Counted from the stretch's first letter, positions 25,047-34,753 are shown. The stretch is DNA of 64,000 nucleotides from Thiomicrorhabdus sp033238645 (GCA_033238645.1 BQXR01000001.1:1-64000); one strand, 5' to 3'. Made by a program: numbers and translations. The notes: generated by a model not told the origin, from the letters alone.

Positions 25047-27677
25047 TTATTTCATCAGCGCTTTTAGTTGATAAAGTGCCTCTAATGCCATTCTAGGTGT
25101 TAGCTCATTAGGATCTATCTGTTTTAACTCAGCCTGAACTTTCTCTAATTTTGGATCAATCCCTGCAAACATATCAAACTGCTGCTCAGGACTGGTCGAG
25201 CTAGCCGTTGTTTCTGCTGTTGGAGAGGGTTTTAACTCAATACTCTTTTCAACCGCCTGATGCTCGAGTTGGTATAAAACGGCTTTTGCTTTCTGAATGA
25301 CATCTTGTGGCACACCTGCCAAAGAGGCGACTTGTAAGCCGTAGCTCTGTGAGGCAGGGCCTTCTTGCACTTGATGTAAGAAGACAATACTGTCTTGATG
25401 TTCAATCGCATCTAAATGTACATTCACAGTGTTATCAAACTGGTCTGCAAGCGTGGTTAATTCAAAGTAGTGCGTGGCAAACAGGCAGAGACCTTTGGTC
25501 TTTAAAGCCATGTGCTCGGCAATTGCCCAAGCCAAAGCCAAGCCATCAAAGGTCGATGTTCCGCGACCCACTTCATCCATTAAGATCAACGATTCTTCGG
25601 TTGCATGATGCAGTATATTCGCCGTCTCGGTCATCTCGACCATAAAGGTTGAGCGACCAGAGGTCAGATCATCAGAAGCACCAATACGCGTGAAGATACG
25701 GTCAATAGGACCAATTTCTACGGACTCTGCTGGTACATAGCTCCCCATAAATGCCATCAAGGTGATTAGAGCTGTTTGGCGCATATAGGTTGATTTACCT
25801 CCCATATTTGGCCCAGTAATAATCTGTAATTGTCGTTCGTGATTAAAAAGGGTGTCATTAGGAATAAATGGCTCTGATGAGACTGCTTCTACTGTTAAGT
25901 GTCGTCCTTGAATAATACTCAGCCCTGGTTCATTGGTTAAAGTAGGGCGGGTTAGGTTCAGTGCTGTCGCTTGCTGTGCAAGATTGACCAATACATCTAG
26001 CTCTGCCAGAGCGCTTGCGCTGGTTTGCAGTGCTTGAAGTGGTTTATTCAATTCTTCTAGTAACTGTTGATAGAGCCATTTTTCACGTGAAAGTGATTTT
26101 TCGCCTGCACTCAATACCTTATCTTCAAAGGTTTTTAGCTCTGGAATAATATAGCGCTCTTGCGCTTTCAGTGTTTGACGTCTGATGTATTCAGCCGGTA
26201 CTTGTGCGGTATGTAGTTTACTGATTTCGATATAGTAACCATGTACTCGGTTGTAACCGACTTTTAGTGTATTAATGCCTGTACGCTCACGTTCGCGCTG
26301 CTCTAAATCTAATAGGTAACCACCCGCTTCATTTCTTAGGTTGCGCAGTTCATCTAAGTCCGCATCGTAACCCTCTGCAATGACACCACCATCACGAATC
26401 AAAATCGGTGGGTTATCAATAATCGCTTTTTCAAGCAGCTCTGATAGCTTAGGGAAGGTGGCTATTTTTTTAGACAGTTGATTAAGTTTGCTAGTTGGGT
26501 GTTTTGCTAAAAGTTGCTGTAAGGCAGGTAATGCTTTAAGAGAACGGCCTAAATGTAGTAGGTCTCTTGGGCGAGCAGACATCAGAGCGATACGGCTCAA
26601 GATACGCTCTAGATCACCAATCTGTTTTAACTCTTGGTGAAAGGTATCATCTGACTGTTGTTGAATAATCGACTCAATAGCATCTAAACGACCATTGATA
26701 ATATCTTGATTACGCAAAGGTTGATTTAACCAGCGAGTAAGTAGTCTACCGCCCATTGCGGTGGCAGTGTTATCTAAGATCGCTGCTAGGGTATTGGATT
26801 GACCACCACTTAAATTGGTATCAATCTCAAGATTACGACGGCTAATCGCATCTAATACTAGGCTGTCGTCAGTAGAGTAGGTGTGTAGGCTGTGAATATG
26901 TTCCAGTGAGCTTTGTAACATCGCTTGGGTATAGTGCAAGACACTACCGGCTGCACTATAGGCTGCTGGCTTTTGATTACAGCCAAATGCGACTAAATCT
27001 TTAGTACCAAAGTGATCGGCTAAACGTTTAAAGCAGCTCTTCGGATCAAAGTGCCAGCTTGGATACCTTACCCCCCCTGCTCGATTTAAAATTGAGTCAG
27101 AAAGAGACTCTCTAAAGAGGTCGTCATCAGGCAACAATAGCTCCGATGGCTTTAAGCGCTCAATTTCTGCATAAAGATGGGTTAAAGAGTCTAGCTCAGT
27201 GGTTTCAAAGCGACCACTGGCCACATCTAAATAGGCCAAGCCATATAGCTCGCCTTGTTGTGAGATAGCTGCCAATAGATTTTCGGACTTGTCTTCTAAT
27301 AGTGCTTCCTCTACTAAAGTCCCTGGTGTAATGACTCGAACCACTTTACGCTCAACAGGCCCTTTACTGGTGGCAGGGTCACCCACTTGTTCACAAATCG
27401 CAACCGATACGCCTAGCTTGACCAATTTTGCTAAATAACCATCCGCAGAGTGGTGGGGAATTCCCGCCATAGGGATTGGATTACCGCCAGACTTACCACG
27501 TGCTGTCAAAGTAATTTCTAATAACTCAGAGGCTTGTTTAGCATCGTCATAAAACATCTCATAAAAATCACCCATACGATAAAATACTAAATGAGAGGGG
27601 TGTTCTGCTTTAATCGCAAGGTACTGCTGCATCATCGGAGTATGGAGGGAACTATCTTTAGCGTTTTTGGTAGCCAT
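25047..27677 (-). CDS. mutS: DNA mismatch repair protein MutS
   Basis: This 876-residue protein recognises mismatches and small loops and starts methyl-directed or strand-directed repair. The mismatch-reading GDFYEMF motif (Phe38, Glu40) is at 36-42. The clamp and lever domains follow. The ATPase has Walker A GPNMGGKST, then DDLTSGRSTFMVEM and Walker B LILMDEVGRGTST, and a C-terminal dimerisation tail is present. It is divergent from pncC, the normal gammaproteobacterial mutS-pncC-recA neighbourhood. The NRAGGV codons contain a reverse-strand AGCA-poly-G copy with seven G. Confidence 0.97.
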   Translation of the reverse strand: MATKNAKDSSLHTPMMQQYLAIKAEHPSHLVFYRMGDFYEMFYDDAKQASELLEITLTARGKSGGNPIPMAGIPHHSADGYLAKLVKLGVSVAICEQVGDPATSKGPVERKVVRVITPGTLVEEALLEDKSENLLAAISQQGELYGLAYLDVASGRFETTELDSLTHLYAEIERLKPSELLLPDDDLFRESLSDSILNRAGGVRYPSWHFDPKSCFKRLADHFGTKDLVAFGCNQKPAAYSAAGSVLHYTQAMLQSSLEHIHSLHTYSTDDSLVLDAISRRNLEIDTNLSGGQSNTLAAILDNTATAMGGRLLTRWLNQPLRNQDIINGRLDAIESIIQQQSDDTFHQELKQIGDLERILSRIALMSARPRDLLHLGRSLKALPALQQLLAKHPTSKLNQLSKKIATFPKLSELLEKAIIDNPPILIRDGGVIAEGYDADLDELRNLRNEAGGYLLDLEQRERERTGINTLKVGYNRVHGYYIEISKLHTAQVPAEYIRRQTLKAQERYIIPELKTFEDKVLSAGEKSLSREKWLYQQLLEELNKPLQALQTSASALAELDVLVNLAQQATALNLTRPTLTNEPGLSIIQGRHLTVEAVSSEPFIPNDTLFNHERQLQIITGPNMGGKSTYMRQTALITLMAFMGSYVPAESVEIGPIDRIFTRIGASDDLTSGRSTFMVEMTETANILHHATEESLILMDEVGRGTSTFDGLALAWAIAEHMALKTKGLCLFATHYFELTTLADQFDNTVNVHLDAIEHQDSIVFLHQVQEGPASQSYGLQVASLAGVPQDVIQKAKAVLYQLEHQAVEKSIELKPSPTAETTASSTSPEQQFDMFAGIDPKLEKVQAELKQIDPNELTPRMALEALYQLKALMK

Positions 27678-27831
27678 TGGAGCCTGAGTTTTTAGATTTA
27701 AATTGAAAAAAGTGGATCAAACCGAAATTTGGAAAGTAGTATGCTAGGGTATATTAATTTATATATCAAATTATGTATGCTGAATAGCACTATATTCATT
27801 TGAAACTTAAGTAACAGTAAGGGGAGTTTTT

Positions 27832-28323
27832 ATGCCGTTTGAAGCCTTGGTATCTGAAGTTGGACAAGCTTTAGTCACACAAAATGTCATGATTGTGACA
27901 GCAGAATCATGTACAGGGGGGATGATTTCTGAAGCACTTACCTCTGTAGCAGGGAGTACTGCTTGGTTTGATCGTGCTTACATTACCTATAGTTATGAAT
28001 CGAAAAAAGAGATGTTAGGTGTAAGGGATAACACGATTCAGAAAAAGGGAGCGATCAGTCAGGAGTGTGTTGAAGAGATGGTTCTTGGTGCACTGCAAGA
28101 GTCTCATGCGAATGTGAGTGTAGCTTGTAGTGGTATCGCTGGCCCTACTGGAGGCTCAATGGATAAGCCGATCGGTACGGTTTGGATCGCATGGGCAATG
28201 CAAGGCCACACCGATGTTATTTCACAACAGTTTTTGTTTGAAGGAGATCGAAGATCCATTCGAGAGCAGACAACCGAAGCCGCTCTGATTGGAGTGAAAA
28301 AGTTATTAGATTCTAAAAATTAA
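27832..28323 (+). CDS. pncC: Nicotinamide-nucleotide amidase (CinA C-terminal domain)
   Basis: The 163-residue protein corresponds to the stand-alone CinA C-terminal domain, which deamidates nicotinamide mononucleotide in NAD recycling. Characteristic segments are TAESCTGGMISEALT (23-37), GSTAWFDRAYITYSY and SGIAGPTGGS. GGGGAG precedes ATG 27832. Its place just upstream of recA is conserved in gammaproteobacteria. Confidence 0.93.
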   Translation: MPFEALVSEVGQALVTQNVMIVTAESCTGGMISEALTSVAGSTAWFDRAYITYSYESKKEMLGVRDNTIQKKGAISQECVEEMVLGALQESHANVSVACSGIAGPTGGSMDKPIGTVWIAWAMQGHTDVISQQFLFEGDRRSIREQTTEAALIGVKKLLDSKN

Positions 28324-28710
28324 CAGCCCTTTTAGCGTTGGATGAATCTAAATTATTAATCCAGTTAAGATAACTAGGATTTACTTAGAAATTATGGGAT
28401 AATTCCGCGCCTAAATATTCAATAATAGAATTTAGAAAAAATTAGATAAGCCTTTGTTTTAGTCGACTTTTTTAAGGTTTCGTATAGAAGTATAATCTAC
28501 GAATCTAGTCTGACGAAACAAGGGTTTTTTATTTGGTGAGTTTTAGATTGAAAATATCAAGTTAAATTTATTCCCTGTTTTCAATAGCATGTAAGGCTTA
28601 GTTAGATAAAGAGATTAAAAGAGGTGGCTAACTTAGGCTGCTTTTAGACTAAAATCCCCGATGACATTAGCGCCTTGGGATTGGTTAGAAACTATAAAGG
28701 AAACGCAGAG
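28324..28710. promoter_or_regulatory. recA upstream region with candidate promoter and palindrome
   Basis: These 387 bases hold no gene. TATAAT at 28491-28496 is a possible -10. It is enclosed by TTCGTA (28479-28484) and TACGAA (28498-28503), an inverted repeat that a repressor could use. No CTGT-N8-ACAG SOS box was found by eye. The leader from there to the recA start would be long, about 200 bases. Confidence 0.35.
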
Positions 28711-29742
28711 ATGGATAATAATAAGCAAAAAGCATTGGTGGCGGCCTTGGGTCAGATTGAGAAGCAGTTTGGTAAAGGTTCTATTATGCGCATGGGTGAC
28801 AGCAGTGTTTCTCGTGATATTGATGCAGTTTCTACAGGTTCTCTAGGTTTAGATTTAGCGTTAGGCATAGGCGGTTTACCAAAAGGACGTGTCGTTGAAA
28901 TTTACGGCCCTGAATCTTCAGGTAAAACGACTTTAACATTACACGTGATTGCAGAGATGCAAAAGCTGGGTGGTACGGCTGCATTTATTGATGCTGAGCA
29001 TGCTTTGGATCCTGTATATGCTGAGAAGTTAGGTGTGGATATTGATAATTTATTAGTTTCTCAACCAGATACGGGTGAGCAAGCATTAGAGATTACTGAC
29101 TCTCTAGTTCGTTCAGGTGCAGTTGATATTGTGGTTATTGATTCGGTAGCGGCCTTAACCCCTAAAGCAGAAATTGAAGGCGATATGGGTGATTCACACA
29201 TGGGTCTTCAGGCACGTTTGATGTCTCAGGCTTTACGTAAGCTAACCTCTAATATTAAACGTACTAACACTTTGGTTATCTTCATCAACCAGTTACGTAT
29301 GAAAATCGGTGTCATGTTTGGTAACCCTGAAACAACGACGGGTGGTAATGCACTTAAATTCTACGCTTCGGTTCGTTTAGATATTCGTCGTATTGGTGCC
29401 ATTAAGAAGGGCGATGAAATTTTAGGGAACGAGACCCGTGTCAAAGTGGTTAAAAATAAAGTTTCCCCCCCTTTCAAACAAGTTCAATTTGATATTTTGT
29501 ACGGTAAAGGGATCTCACGTGAAGGTGAGATTATTGATCTAGGTGTTAAAGAAGGTTTTGTTGAGAAATCTGGTTCTTGGTATGCCTATAACGGTAGCAA
29601 AATTGGACAAGGTAAAGACAATGTTCGTCAGTACTTGATTGACAACCCAGAAGTCGCTGAAGAGATTATGGATAAGATCAAAGGCGCTCTAATGCCGCAA
29701 AAAGGTGGTAAAGCTGAAGAGTCGGCTGATAGCACTGAATAA
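28711..29742 (+). CDS. recA: Recombinase RecA
   Basis: RecA (343 aa) forms filaments on single-stranded DNA for homologous recombination and triggers LexA self-cleavage. The Walker A loop GPESSGKTT and the IDAEHALDP segment are present. The MAW-type region, loop L2 (GNPETTTGGNALKFYAS) and an acidic C-terminal tail are also intact. ATG 28711 is chosen because AAAGGAAA lies shortly before it and the protein then starts MDNNKQKAL like other RecA proteins. recX follows 15 bases later. Confidence 0.98.
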   Translation: MDNNKQKALVAALGQIEKQFGKGSIMRMGDSSVSRDIDAVSTGSLGLDLALGIGGLPKGRVVEIYGPESSGKTTLTLHVIAEMQKLGGTAAFIDAEHALDPVYAEKLGVDIDNLLVSQPDTGEQALEITDSLVRSGAVDIVVIDSVAALTPKAEIEGDMGDSHMGLQARLMSQALRKLTSNIKRTNTLVIFINQLRMKIGVMFGNPETTTGGNALKFYASVRLDIRRIGAIKKGDEILGNETRVKVVKNKVSPPFKQVQFDILYGKGISREGEIIDLGVKEGFVEKSGSWYAYNGSKIGQGKDNVRQYLIDNPEVAEEIMDKIKGALMPQKGGKAEESADSTE

Positions 29743-29757
29743 GACTGAGTTTATAAC

Positions 29758-30339
29758 TTGAAGCAGGCAGAAGATTTTCTTCAACAACTGGGTTTGCCAG
29801 TATCAAATTCAGCAGAAAGTATTGATCCAGAATCGGTTGCATTCGAAGCGGTACAAACCTTATCAAAACAGATAGAATCACGAGCAGTCTATCTGTTGGG
29901 TATGCGAGAGCACGGAGCTAAGGAGCTTAAGTCTAAGTTAGTGACTAAGTTTCCAGAAACCACAGAATTGTTAGATGAGTGCCAAGAGTTACCTGGCCTG
30001 ATCAAATCCCTGATCGATGATGTTTTAAAACATTGCCAAGACAATAACTGGCAGAGTGATGAACGTTATATAGAGCAGGGGGTGCGTAATTGGGCTGCTA
30101 AAGGCAGTGGCCCCATTAAGATTCGCCAAAAGTTAATGGCTGCTTCATATCGTGAAGATTTGATCACCATGTATTTGGATTGGGATGAGAGTGAGTGGAT
30201 TGAGATCGCTCGTGAAGTTCTAACCAAAAAATATGGTGATACACTCAAACCGAGTGAGCGCAACCAACAAGCTAAACGGATGCGCTTTCTGCAAAGCAGA
30301 GGGTTTGCACCTAATACCATATGGAAAGCCTTTCGTTAA
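29758..30339 (+). CDS. recX: RecA regulator RecX
   Basis: This 193-residue protein has the RecX three-helix repeats, with YLLGMREHGAKELKSKL (about 45-61) and the RYIEQGVRNWAAKGSGPIKI segment in the middle, and a basic C-terminal MRFLQSRGF. It modulates RecA filament growth. Translation appears to begin at TTG 29758, since no ATG occurs before about codon 48; the ribosome-binding sequence is weak, in keeping with low RecX levels. It is co-transcribed with recA by position. Confidence 0.9.
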   Translation: MKQAEDFLQQLGLPVSNSAESIDPESVAFEAVQTLSKQIESRAVYLLGMREHGAKELKSKLVTKFPETTELLDECQELPGLIKSLIDDVLKHCQDNNWQSDERYIEQGVRNWAAKGSGPIKIRQKLMAASYREDLITMYLDWDESEWIEIAREVLTKKYGDTLKPSERNQQAKRMRFLQSRGFAPNTIWKAFR

Positions 30340-30436
30340 TTCTGTTAACGAATGAAAGCTTATCCATTTTAAATACCGAGATCTGGCTGTTTAGTGAGGT
30401 CTCAGAATAGATTAACGTTTTAAGGTTACTTTTACT

Positions 30437-33028
30437 ATGACGAGTTCAGAACTCAGAAAAGCTTTTCTAGATTTTTATGTAAAGCAAAATCATACCGTTG
30501 TTCACTCAGCGCCTGTTGTCCCAGGAAATGATCCAACGCTCCTATTTACTAATGCAGGCATGGTTCAGTTTAAAGAAACTTTCCTAGGTCAAGAGACTCG
30601 TGACTACACACGTGCAACCAGTGTTCAACGTTGTATTCGTGCCGGTGGTAAACATAATGATTTAGAGAACGTCGGTTATACCGCTCGTCATCACACCTTC
30701 TTTGAAATGTTAGGTAATTTCAGTTTTGGGGATTACTTCAAACATGAAGCAATTCAGTTTGCATGGGATTTCCTAACCAAAGAACTTAAGCTGCCTGAAG
30801 ATAAGTTGTGGGTAACGGTTTTTGAAGAAGACGATGAGACGGCTGATATTTGGTTAAAAGATATGGGTGTCAGTGCAGATCGTTTCTCTCGCTGTGGTGC
30901 CAAAGATAACTTTTGGTCAATGGGTGACACGGGGCCTTGTGGGCCTTGTACTGAGATTTTCTATGATCACGGCGCTGATGTTGCTGGTGGCCCTCCAGGT
31001 ACACCTGAAGAAGATGGCGATCGTTATATTGAAATCTGGAACTTAGTTTTCATGCAGTTCGACCGCACTGCGGACGGTACTTTAACGCCTTTACCTAAAC
31101 CATCAGTAGATACTGGTATGGGTCTTGAGCGTTTAGCGGCGATTATGCAAGGTGTGCATAACAACTACGATATCGATCTTTTCCAAGCACTTATTAAAAA
31201 AGCGTCTAAGTTAACGGGTGAAAAAGATCTATCTAATAACTCGCTACGTGTGATTTCTGATCATATCCGTTCATGTTCATTCTCAATTGTCGATGGTGTT
31301 ATTCCTTCGAATGAAGGTCGTGGTTATGTACTACGTCGTATTATCCGTCGTGCAATTCGCCATGGTTATAAGCTAGGTCAAACACAACCTTTTTTCCACG
31401 CACTGGTGGGGGCTTTAGTTGAGCAGATGGGAGAGGCTTATCCTGAACTTAAAGCGGAGCAAGCCAATGTTGAGCGTGCACTTAAATTAGAAGAAGAGCG
31501 TTTTGCAGAGACCTTAGAAAATGGTATGAAGTTACTGGAAGATTATATTGCTGAAATGGATGGCAATATGATCGCAGGTAAGACCGCATTCAAGCTCTAC
31601 GATACTTATGGTTTTCCACTGGATTTAACCGCTGATGTAGCTCGTGAAAAAGGTCTATCAGTTGATGAAGCAGGTTTTGCAGCAGCGATGAAAGCACAAC
31701 AAGACCTGTCTAGAGTAGGTAGCGGTTTCTCCGCTGTGGGTAAGACACGCCTTGATTTTGAAGGTGATACTAAATTTATTGGTTATGCTCAGGATGAAGC
31801 AGAAGCAAAGATTCTAGGAATTTTTGTTGATGGACAGTCAGTCCAGTCAGTCAGTGAAGGCACTGAAGCGATTGTGATTCTAGGGCGTACACCGTTCTAT
31901 GCAGAGTCTGGTGGACAAGCAGGCGATAGCGGAAGCCTTACAGAAGGTATGCATAGTTTCCATGTAGACGATACGCAAAAACAAGGTTCACTATTCCTAC
32001 ACGTCGGTTCAGTTTCAGCAGGGACGATTGCTGTTGATCAAGTGATTAATGCTAAGATCAATGTTCAGAATCGTCGTGATTGTGAGCGTAACCACTCGGC
32101 AACACATCTGTTACATGCCGTACTGCGTGATATTTTGGGATCGCATGTGGCACAGAAAGGTTCGCTGGTTAAAGCCGATCGTCTGCGTTTTGACTTTTCA
32201 CACTTTGAGCCAATTTCAGCAGAGCAGATTCGTCAAATTGAGCGTCGTGTTAACCAAGAGATTATGGGTAATGCAGCCGTTAATATGAATGAGATGGATA
32301 TTGAGTCTGCTAAAGCTAAAGGTGCGATGGCACTGTTTGGTGAGAAGTATGGCGATACGGTTCGTGTGGTTGATATGGGTGAGGTTTCAGTTGAGCTTTG
32401 TGGTGGAACGCACGTTAATTCTGTCGGTGATATTGGGCCTTTCCGTATTTATTCCGAAAATGGAATTGCGTCAGGGGTTCGTCGTATCGAAGCGGTGACA
32501 GGTTCTGCGGCTTGGAATGTGATCTACTCTGATGAAGATGTATTGGCATTTGTTGCTGAAGCCATCAAAACCGATAAGAACCAAGTTGAGACTAAAATTA
32601 CTCAAGTGGTCAGTGAGCATAAAGCCTTAGAGAAAGAGCTTAAGCAGTTACAAGGTAAGTTAGCCGCCTCTCAAGGTGATGATATTGCGAGTCAGGCTGT
32701 TAAAGTTTGTGATGCAAATGTCTTATCGGCAAAGATGGAAGGCGCGGATAGTAATATGCTACGCGAGACTATGGATAAGCTAAAAGATAAGCTAGAGCCA
32801 GCCATTATTGTTCTATCAGCAGTAGATGGCGACAAAGTCAGTATAGTGGCTGGCGTTAGCAAATCACTGACAAAGCAGTTTAAAGCGGGTGAGTTAGTGA
32901 ATCATGTTGCACAGCAAGTCGGTGGAAAAGGCGGCGGGCGTCCAGATTTAGCACAAGCGGGTGGTAACGATCCCTCTAAGCTTGCAGAGGCGTTAGATTC
33001 AGTGGTTGCTTGGGTAGAGTCTAAATAA
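30437..33028 (+). CDS. alaS: Alanyl-tRNA synthetase
   Basis: The 863-residue class II synthetase charges tRNA-Ala. The N-terminal catalytic core starts with the usual region ending in PTLLFTNAGMVQFK (about 33-46). The editing domain has its zinc site motifs HSATHLLH and CGGTHV. The C-terminal glycine-rich oligomerisation/C-Ala domain ends in GGKGGGRPDLAQAGG. Length is normal. It belongs to the conserved recA-recX-alaS block. Confidence 0.97.
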   Translation: MTSSELRKAFLDFYVKQNHTVVHSAPVVPGNDPTLLFTNAGMVQFKETFLGQETRDYTRATSVQRCIRAGGKHNDLENVGYTARHHTFFEMLGNFSFGDYFKHEAIQFAWDFLTKELKLPEDKLWVTVFEEDDETADIWLKDMGVSADRFSRCGAKDNFWSMGDTGPCGPCTEIFYDHGADVAGGPPGTPEEDGDRYIEIWNLVFMQFDRTADGTLTPLPKPSVDTGMGLERLAAIMQGVHNNYDIDLFQALIKKASKLTGEKDLSNNSLRVISDHIRSCSFSIVDGVIPSNEGRGYVLRRIIRRAIRHGYKLGQTQPFFHALVGALVEQMGEAYPELKAEQANVERALKLEEERFAETLENGMKLLEDYIAEMDGNMIAGKTAFKLYDTYGFPLDLTADVAREKGLSVDEAGFAAAMKAQQDLSRVGSGFSAVGKTRLDFEGDTKFIGYAQDEAEAKILGIFVDGQSVQSVSEGTEAIVILGRTPFYAESGGQAGDSGSLTEGMHSFHVDDTQKQGSLFLHVGSVSAGTIAVDQVINAKINVQNRRDCERNHSATHLLHAVLRDILGSHVAQKGSLVKADRLRFDFSHFEPISAEQIRQIERRVNQEIMGNAAVNMNEMDIESAKAKGAMALFGEKYGDTVRVVDMGEVSVELCGGTHVNSVGDIGPFRIYSENGIASGVRRIEAVTGSAAWNVIYSDEDVLAFVAEAIKTDKNQVETKITQVVSEHKALEKELKQLQGKLAASQGDDIASQAVKVCDANVLSAKMEGADSNMLRETMDKLKDKLEPAIIVLSAVDGDKVSIVAGVSKSLTKQFKAGELVNHVAQQVGGKGGGRPDLAQAGGNDPSKLAEALDSVVAWVESK

Positions 33029-33052
33029 GACACGCTCTATAAAACACACAGT

Positions 33053-33077
33053 GGCACGGTTAGACACTAACCGTGCC
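33053..33077 (+). terminator. Strong hairpin between alaS and lysC
   Basis: GGCACGGTTAG (33053-33063) and CTAACCGTGCC (33067-33077) form a perfect 11-bp stem with a three-base loop. The following bases are TAAGTTTACATTTT rather than a clean T run, so it may be a leaky terminator, an attenuator or an mRNA-stabilising structure in front of lysC. Confidence 0.55.
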
Positions 33078-33112
33078 TAAGTTTACATTTTAAAAAAAAG
33101 TATTAGAAAGCA

Positions 33113-34339
33113 ATGGCATTAATTGTACAAAAATATGGGGGTACCTCGGTCGGAACGGTTGAGCGTATTCAAAATGTAGCCAATAAAGTCGCTAAATTTG
33201 TTGATGAAGGTCATCAAGTGGTTGTTGCTCTCTCGGCAATGAGTGGTGAAACCAATCGTTTAACTGCAATGGCAAAAGAGATGCAGTCTCAACCATCTAA
33301 GCGAGAAATGGATGTTCTGCTAACAACGGGTGAGCAAGTCACTATCGCTTTATTGAGTATGGCGTTAGAAGGCAAAGGCTATCCAGCGATTTCTTTTACG
33401 GGTTGGCAAATTCCAATTACCACTGACACGGTTCACTCAAAAGCACGTATTGAGAAAATAGACAGTGAAAAAGTACTGGCTCAATTAGATCAAGGTAAAG
33501 TCGTTGTGGTTGCTGGTTTTCAAGGGGTTACTCATGGCGGAGATATTGCTACTTTAGGCCGTGGTGGCTCTGATACGACTGCAGTGGCTTTAGCAGCAGC
33601 GTTAAATGCTGATGAGTGTCAAATCTATACGGATGTGGACGGGGTTTATACTACTGATCCACGTGTTGTACCTGAAGCTAAGCGCCTAGAGTCCATTACT
33701 TATGATGAGATGCTAGAGCTAGCCAGTTTAGGTGCTAAGGTGCTACAAATTCGTTCGGTTGAATTTGCCAGCAAATATAAAGTGCCGTTACGTGTACTAT
33801 CTTCCCTAAAAGAGGGTGGCGGTACTTTAATTACTTCTGAAGAAAATTTTAAGGAAAACGAGATGGAACAACCTCTAATCTCCGGGATTGCGTTTAGTCG
33901 TGATGAAGCAAAATTAATGATCTTAGGTGTGCCTGATAAGCCTGGTGTTGCCTATCAGATTCTAGGGCCAATCGCAGATGCCAATATCGATATTGATATG
34001 ATCATCCAAAACCAAGGTGTTGATGGTACAACTGATTTTACCTTTACGGTTGGTCGTGCAGATGCAGAAGCAGCTCGTGAAGTACTTCAGAGCACAGCAA
34101 ACCACCTCGGTGCACGAGAAGTGCTAGTAGATGATGAGATTGTTAAGATCTCTATGGTCGGTGTAGGTATGAAGTCTCACGCAGGCATTGCTAGTATGAT
34201 GTTTAAGACACTGGCAGAGAAAGAGATCAATATTCAGATGATCGGCACAACAGAGATTAAAATCTCTGTTGTTATTGATGAAGAGTATCTAGAGCTAGCA
34301 GTTCAATCACTACACAAAGCATTTGAGTTAGATCAGTAA
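33113..34339 (+). CDS. lysC: Aspartate kinase
   Basis: This 408-residue monofunctional aspartokinase phosphorylates aspartate, the first step toward lysine, threonine, methionine and diaminopimelate. The N-terminal kinase domain has VQKYGGTSVG (5-14), GRGGSDTTAVALA and YTDVDGVYTTDPR. Two C-terminal ACT domains (about 265-408) would bind feedback inhibitors. The lysC-after-alaS order is typical of gammaproteobacteria such as Pseudomonas, where csrA/rsmA comes next; here it does not. Confidence 0.95.
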   Translation: MALIVQKYGGTSVGTVERIQNVANKVAKFVDEGHQVVVALSAMSGETNRLTAMAKEMQSQPSKREMDVLLTTGEQVTIALLSMALEGKGYPAISFTGWQIPITTDTVHSKARIEKIDSEKVLAQLDQGKVVVVAGFQGVTHGGDIATLGRGGSDTTAVALAAALNADECQIYTDVDGVYTTDPRVVPEAKRLESITYDEMLELASLGAKVLQIRSVEFASKYKVPLRVLSSLKEGGGTLITSEENFKENEMEQPLISGIAFSRDEAKLMILGVPDKPGVAYQILGPIADANIDIDMIIQNQGVDGTTDFTFTVGRADAEAAREVLQSTANHLGAREVLVDDEIVKISMVGVGMKSHAGIASMMFKTLAEKEINIQMIGTTEIKISVVIDEEYLELAVQSLHKAFELDQ

Positions 34340-34367
34340 TTATTGTTCTGATTCATTCAAACTAAAG

Positions 34368-34393
34368 AAACCTGCTTTATAGCGGGTTTTTTT
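34368..34393 (+). terminator. Intrinsic terminator of lysC
   Basis: AAACCTGC (34368-34375) pairs with GCGGGTTT (34382-34389), one wobble, followed by a T run to 34393. Confidence 0.88.
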
Positions 34394-34543
34394 ATGCCTA
34401 AAAGTTAGGCTAAGGGCCCTCAAGGATAGTTTGTACCCACAGGGGGTATAAAGGCAGGGGGGATTCCTAGAATTGGCTAAAACTGATGAATAAGAGAGAA
34501 TTAAAAAATGGCTCGATTTTCTTTTAAAAAAAATCAGATTACG

Positions 34544-34573
34544 GTTTACAAGGTGGCTTATTACTTGTATTAT
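34544..34573 (+). promoter_or_regulatory. Sigma-70 promoter for tRNA-Ser
   Basis: TTTACA (34544-34549) and TATTAT (34568-34573) are separated by 18 bases. They end 14 bases before the mature tRNA, which suits a tRNA promoter. GCGCC just after the -10 resembles a stringent-control discriminator. Confidence 0.65.
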
Positions 34574-34587
34574 ACGCGCCTAACTAA

Positions 34588-34679
34588 GGAGACGTGGCCG
34601 AGAGGCTGAAGGCGCTCCCCTGCTAAGGGAGTATAGGCTTTAAACCCTATCGAGAGTTCGAATCTCTCCGTCTCCGCCA
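34588..34679 (+). tRNA. tRNA-Ser (GCT)
   Basis: The acceptor stem GGAGACG pairs with CGTCTCC, and CCA is encoded. The anticodon loop CTGCTAA sits between CTCCC and GGGAG, giving anticodon GCT for AGC/AGU serine codons. The long variable arm (TATAGGCTTTAAACCCTAT) and the TTCGAAT T-loop confirm a class II serine tRNA. Confidence 0.97.
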
Positions 34680-34710
34680 TTAGTTAGATTATTTATCGTG
34701 TACAGTCTTA

Positions 34711-34738
34711 TTGACAATCCTTTTTGGGTAGATATAAT
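34711..34738 (+). promoter_or_regulatory. Sigma-70 promoter for the first tRNA-Arg
   Basis: A perfect TTGACA (34711-34716) and a perfect TATAAT (34733-34738) are separated by 16 bases and lie just upstream of tRNA-Arg. Confidence 0.8.
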
Positions 34739-34753
34739 ACGCCACACAATAAA

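Noticed and set aside
30340..30436. T-box or attenuator in front of alaS
   Set aside because: No T-box core sequence or strong terminator hairpin is present, and T-box control of alaS is not expected in gammaproteobacteria.
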